DNA from: Eubacterium sp.
GTDB taxonomy: Bacteria; Bacillota; Clostridia; Peptostreptococcales; Anaerovoracaceae
Length of the DNA stretch: 7,786 nucleotides
NCBI GenBank assembly: GCA_017419895.1
Contig: JAFOKI010000099.1
Coordinates: forward strand, 1 to 7,786
Direction of reading: 5' to 3'
Shown here: piece after piece, positions 6,505 to 7,786 of the stretch
Position numbering within the stretch: the stretch's first letter is position 1
Layout: each line of letters opens with the position of its first letter
Program-made: the position numbers and the translations under genes
The notes under the pieces: model-generated
Told to the model about the DNA's origin: nothing
What the model saw: only the letters and a program-made list of their open reading frames with translations
The model's database searches: none

Positions 6505-6538
6505 GCCGCTTTTGTCCATGAGACAAAGCGGCTGTTTT
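6505..6538 (+). terminator. Rho-independent terminator after Ldh2 copy B
   Basis: GCCGCTTTTGTC (6505-6516) pairs with GACAAAGCGGC (6522-6532), with one bulged T and a CATGA loop. TTTT lies at 6535-6538. It sits about 55 bases past the stop codon, closing the copy B transcript. Confidence 0.82.
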
Positions 6539-6560
6539 AATGCGCTGAAAGCGGTAAAAA

Positions 6561-6629
6561 TTGAGTGCCGAAAAACATTGAAATTTCAACGAAAAATAGA
6601 CGTACAAAAACTCGGGAAACGGCGCTCAA
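6561..6629. repeat. Nested inverted repeats in the gap before the acidic-protein gene
   Basis: TTGAGTGCCG (6561-6570) pairs with CGGCGCTCAA (6620-6629), nine exact pairs plus one G-T, enclosing 49 bases. Inside is a perfect 12-bp palindrome, TTGAAATTTCAA (6578-6589), bordered by two CGAAAAA copies (6569-6575 and 6590-6596). The stretch is A-rich and lacks any ORF. It may be an operator region, a small structured RNA or a remnant of a miniature element. Apart from this, the copy B terminator, the 19-bp motif and the promoter, the 6452-6733 gap shows nothing. Confidence 0.5.
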
Positions 6630-6636
6630 AGTCCTG

Positions 6637-6655
6637 AAAAAGGGACAGTTAAACT
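6637..6655 (+). repeat. 19-bp motif copy 2, next to the promoter of the acidic-protein gene
   Basis: AAAAAGGGACAGTTAAACT, 17 of 19 identical to the minus-strand motif at 5225-5243. With the next base it contains the 11-bp palindrome CAGTTAAACTG (6646-6656). It ends 9 bases before the extended -10 box, so a bound protein would cover the -35 region. Confidence 0.5.
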
Positions 6656-6664
6656 GCGCAAAAA

Positions 6665-6673
6665 TGATATAAT
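6665..6673 (+). promoter_or_regulatory. Extended -10 promoter of the acidic-protein gene
   Basis: TGATATAAT is a perfect TGnTATAAT extended -10 box. No good -35 is present (ACAGTT lies at 17-base spacing). Transcription from about 6680 gives a leader of about 54 bases ending in AAAAGGAGG (6719-6727), 6 bases before the ATG at 6734. Confidence 0.7.
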
Positions 6674-6733
6674 ATAGTCAAAGAAAAGAGCTTGAAAACG
6701 AGCTGTAAATACCGTTTCAAAAGGAGGAACGTC

Positions 6734-7432
6734 ATGGAACTCAACATCAGAAATCAGTATGTAATGGATGTAATCAATGCGAATAAAATCGATCCGATTG
6801 AGTTTTTGGATACCTTGAGCTGCCCCAGCGTGGAAAAAGTGCATCTTATAATGAGCTGTGATATTGAAAAAATGGTGGATGGAGCTGAGAACGAGGGTGT
6901 AGAACTCGATCTGACATATGACACGGTCAAGAATATCAGCCGGGCTTTTATTGGTGTGACCCGTATTTATGCCGATTTAGGGTTTTCACTGATTGAAATA
7001 ATGATCGACTCATTAAAAACACTTGCGGCGTATTTCGCGCTGCTTGCCGTGAACAACCATGGCTTTGATGTCGAACTGACTGCCGTAGAGGATCCTACGC
7101 CTGAAGAGGAGATCGAGCTTTGGGCCGAAAAGTTTTCCATGAAACTGAACCATATGGATGAGAGCGATTTTATCCCTATCACTCTGAACGCGCTGAATAC
7201 GCCGTTCCATCCGAAAAAGGGATTCGCTGCTGATTTCAGTGAAGCGGTCGAACTTTATAAGAAACTCACTGGCGTGGATCTTTATGAGCTCGGGCTGACC
7301 AATATGGCTGTCGAACTTGATGATGTGCCTGAAGTGCCGGTTGAGAGGGAAGATACAGTTCATTTTATCTTCCTGGAGGATGAAGAGGATGGTGAATATG
7401 ATGAGTATGAGGAGAATAAAAAGGTTTCATAA
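6734..7432 (+). CDS. Unrecognised acidic cytosolic protein, 232 aa
   Basis: The start is ATG 6734, set by AAAAGGAGG (6719-6727) with a 6-base spacer; an upstream in-frame TTG at 6692 has no such site. I do not recognise a family. The protein has no signal peptide. One hydrophobic stretch around residues 83-110 (LGFSLIEIMIDSLKTLAAYFALLAVNN, with charged residues inside) looks more like a buried helix than a membrane span. Most of the chain appears alpha-helical and is rich in Asp and Glu. The C-terminal 30 residues are extremely acidic, with runs such as FLEDEEDGEYDEYEENKK. It has its own extended -10 promoter and a terminator-insulated left side, so it is probably monocistronic and unrelated to the metabolic genes upstream. 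No clear terminator follows it. Confidence 0.82.
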   Translation: MELNIRNQYVMDVINANKIDPIEFLDTLSCPSVEKVHLIMSCDIEKMVDGAENEGVELDLTYDTVKNISRAFIGVTRIYADLGFSLIEIMIDSLKTLAAYFALLAVNNHGFDVELTAVEDPTPEEEIELWAEKFSMKLNHMDESDFIPITLNALNTPFHPKKGFAADFSEAVELYKKLTGVDLYELGLTNMAVELDDVPEVPVEREDTVHFIFLEDEEDGEYDEYEENKKVS

Positions 7433-7509
7433 AAAGCAGGGACAAAGACAACCAGAAGAGAAAAGCGGCAAGCAATGCCCGTAAATCATCCCACGCATTC
7501 ACCCTATTA

Positions 7510-7518
7510 TGATATAAT
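7510..7518 (+). promoter_or_regulatory. Extended -10 promoter of the exported-protein gene
   Basis: TGATATAAT, a perfect extended -10 identical to that at 6665-6673, with no convincing -35 upstream. Start near 7525 would give a leader of about 60 bases ending in GGAGG (7576-7580). Confidence 0.65.
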
Positions 7519-7585
7519 AACTATATCAGACATCATATAACATCATCATTTTCAACTATTGGATAATACTGAAACGGAGGAGTTT

Positions 7586-7786
7586 ATGAACAAAGGTATA
7601 TCCCGCGCGCGCAGGCTGACGATTTTGGTCGCGGCAGCGATGCTGATGGCGCTGTTTATCGGGACGATGGCTGTCCATGCCGGCACAATCACGGAAGAGG
7701 CGGGCAAGGTCACACTGAACAATTATAAAGGCACCGAGAGTCTCAACTACAGTGATGCGACCGAACTGGTGCTGGTTGGCGACAAT
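7586..7786 (+). CDS. Exported protein with signal peptide (3' end outside window)
   Basis: The open frame from ATG 7586 runs off the right edge with 67 residues visible. GGAGG (7576-7580) lies 5 bases upstream. The N-terminus is a classic Sec signal peptide: a basic start (MNKGISRARR), a hydrophobic core about 11-29 (LTILVAAAMLMALFIGTMA), and an AxA-like site VHA|G giving likely cleavage after Ala32. The visible mature part (GTITEEAGKVTLNNYKGTES...ELVLVGDN) looks beta-rich, without a lipobox Cys, so it should be secreted or wall-associated rather than a lipoprotein. No family can be named from this fragment. It is separated from the acidic-protein gene by 153 bases containing its own promoter. 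Confidence 0.85.
   Translation, partial: MNKGISRARRLTILVAAAMLMALFIGTMAVHAGTITEEAGKVTLNNYKGTESLNYSDATELVLVGDN

Noticed and set aside
6692..6733. Upstream TTG start for the acidic-protein gene
   Set aside because: No ribosome binding site precedes it, and the AAAAGGAGG at 6719-6727 clearly serves the ATG at 6734.
6734..7786. Toxin-antitoxin or defence pair at the right end
   Set aside because: The two genes have separate promoters and 153 bases between them; the second has an export signal and neither shows a nuclease, DNA-binding or toxin motif.

Overview
The window looks like chromosomal DNA of a low-to-mid GC Firmicute, most likely an anaerobic Clostridia (Lachnospiraceae-like) organism. 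This rests on strong AAAGGAGG-type ribosome binding sites, sigma-A promoters with extended TGnTATAAT -10 boxes, compact hairpin/T-tract terminators, and the gene families present. The genus cannot be fixed from sequence reading alone. No tRNA, rRNA, CRISPR array, insertion sequence or phage gene was seen.

Layout: (1) 1-1656, plus strand: the 3' part of an Ldh2-family malate/L-lactate-type dehydrogenase (copy A), then a lone E2-like (CAT-fold) acyltransferase homologue, ending at a terminator. (2) 1657-1849: convergent intergenic region with three imperfect tandem repeats. (3) 1850-2858: a minus-strand LysR regulator and the divergent control region it shares with the next gene, containing a 15-bp T-N11-A palindrome. 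(4) 2859-4034: a short prokaryotic malic enzyme, with a bidirectional terminator after it. (5) 4109-5206, minus strand: a mandelate-racemase-subgroup enolase superfamily enzyme, probably an acid-sugar or hydroxy-diacid dehydratase. (6) 5405-6451, plus strand: complete Ldh2-family dehydrogenase copy B, about 84% identical to copy A over the shared part, with a hairpin in its leader and a terminator after it. (7) 6452-6733: a non-coding stretch with nested inverted repeats and a promoter. (8) 6734-7432: an unrecognised acidic 232-aa cytosolic protein. (9) 7586-end: the start of a signal-peptide-bearing exported protein.

The first six genes form a plausible organic-acid module. An enolase-superfamily dehydratase would turn a hydroxy acid into a 2-keto acid, Ldh2-type enzymes would interconvert 2-keto and 2-hydroxy acids with NAD(P)H, and malic enzyme would decarboxylate malate to pyruvate under LysR control. 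The substrate is not readable from the sequence. The most unusual items are the E2-like protein whose active-site histidine is a glutamate, the duplicated Ldh2 gene flanking the cluster, a 19-bp motif (17/19 identical) found upstream of two different genes, and the non-coding repeats at 1731-1804 and 6561-6629. I see no clearly new multi-gene system such as a defence island.
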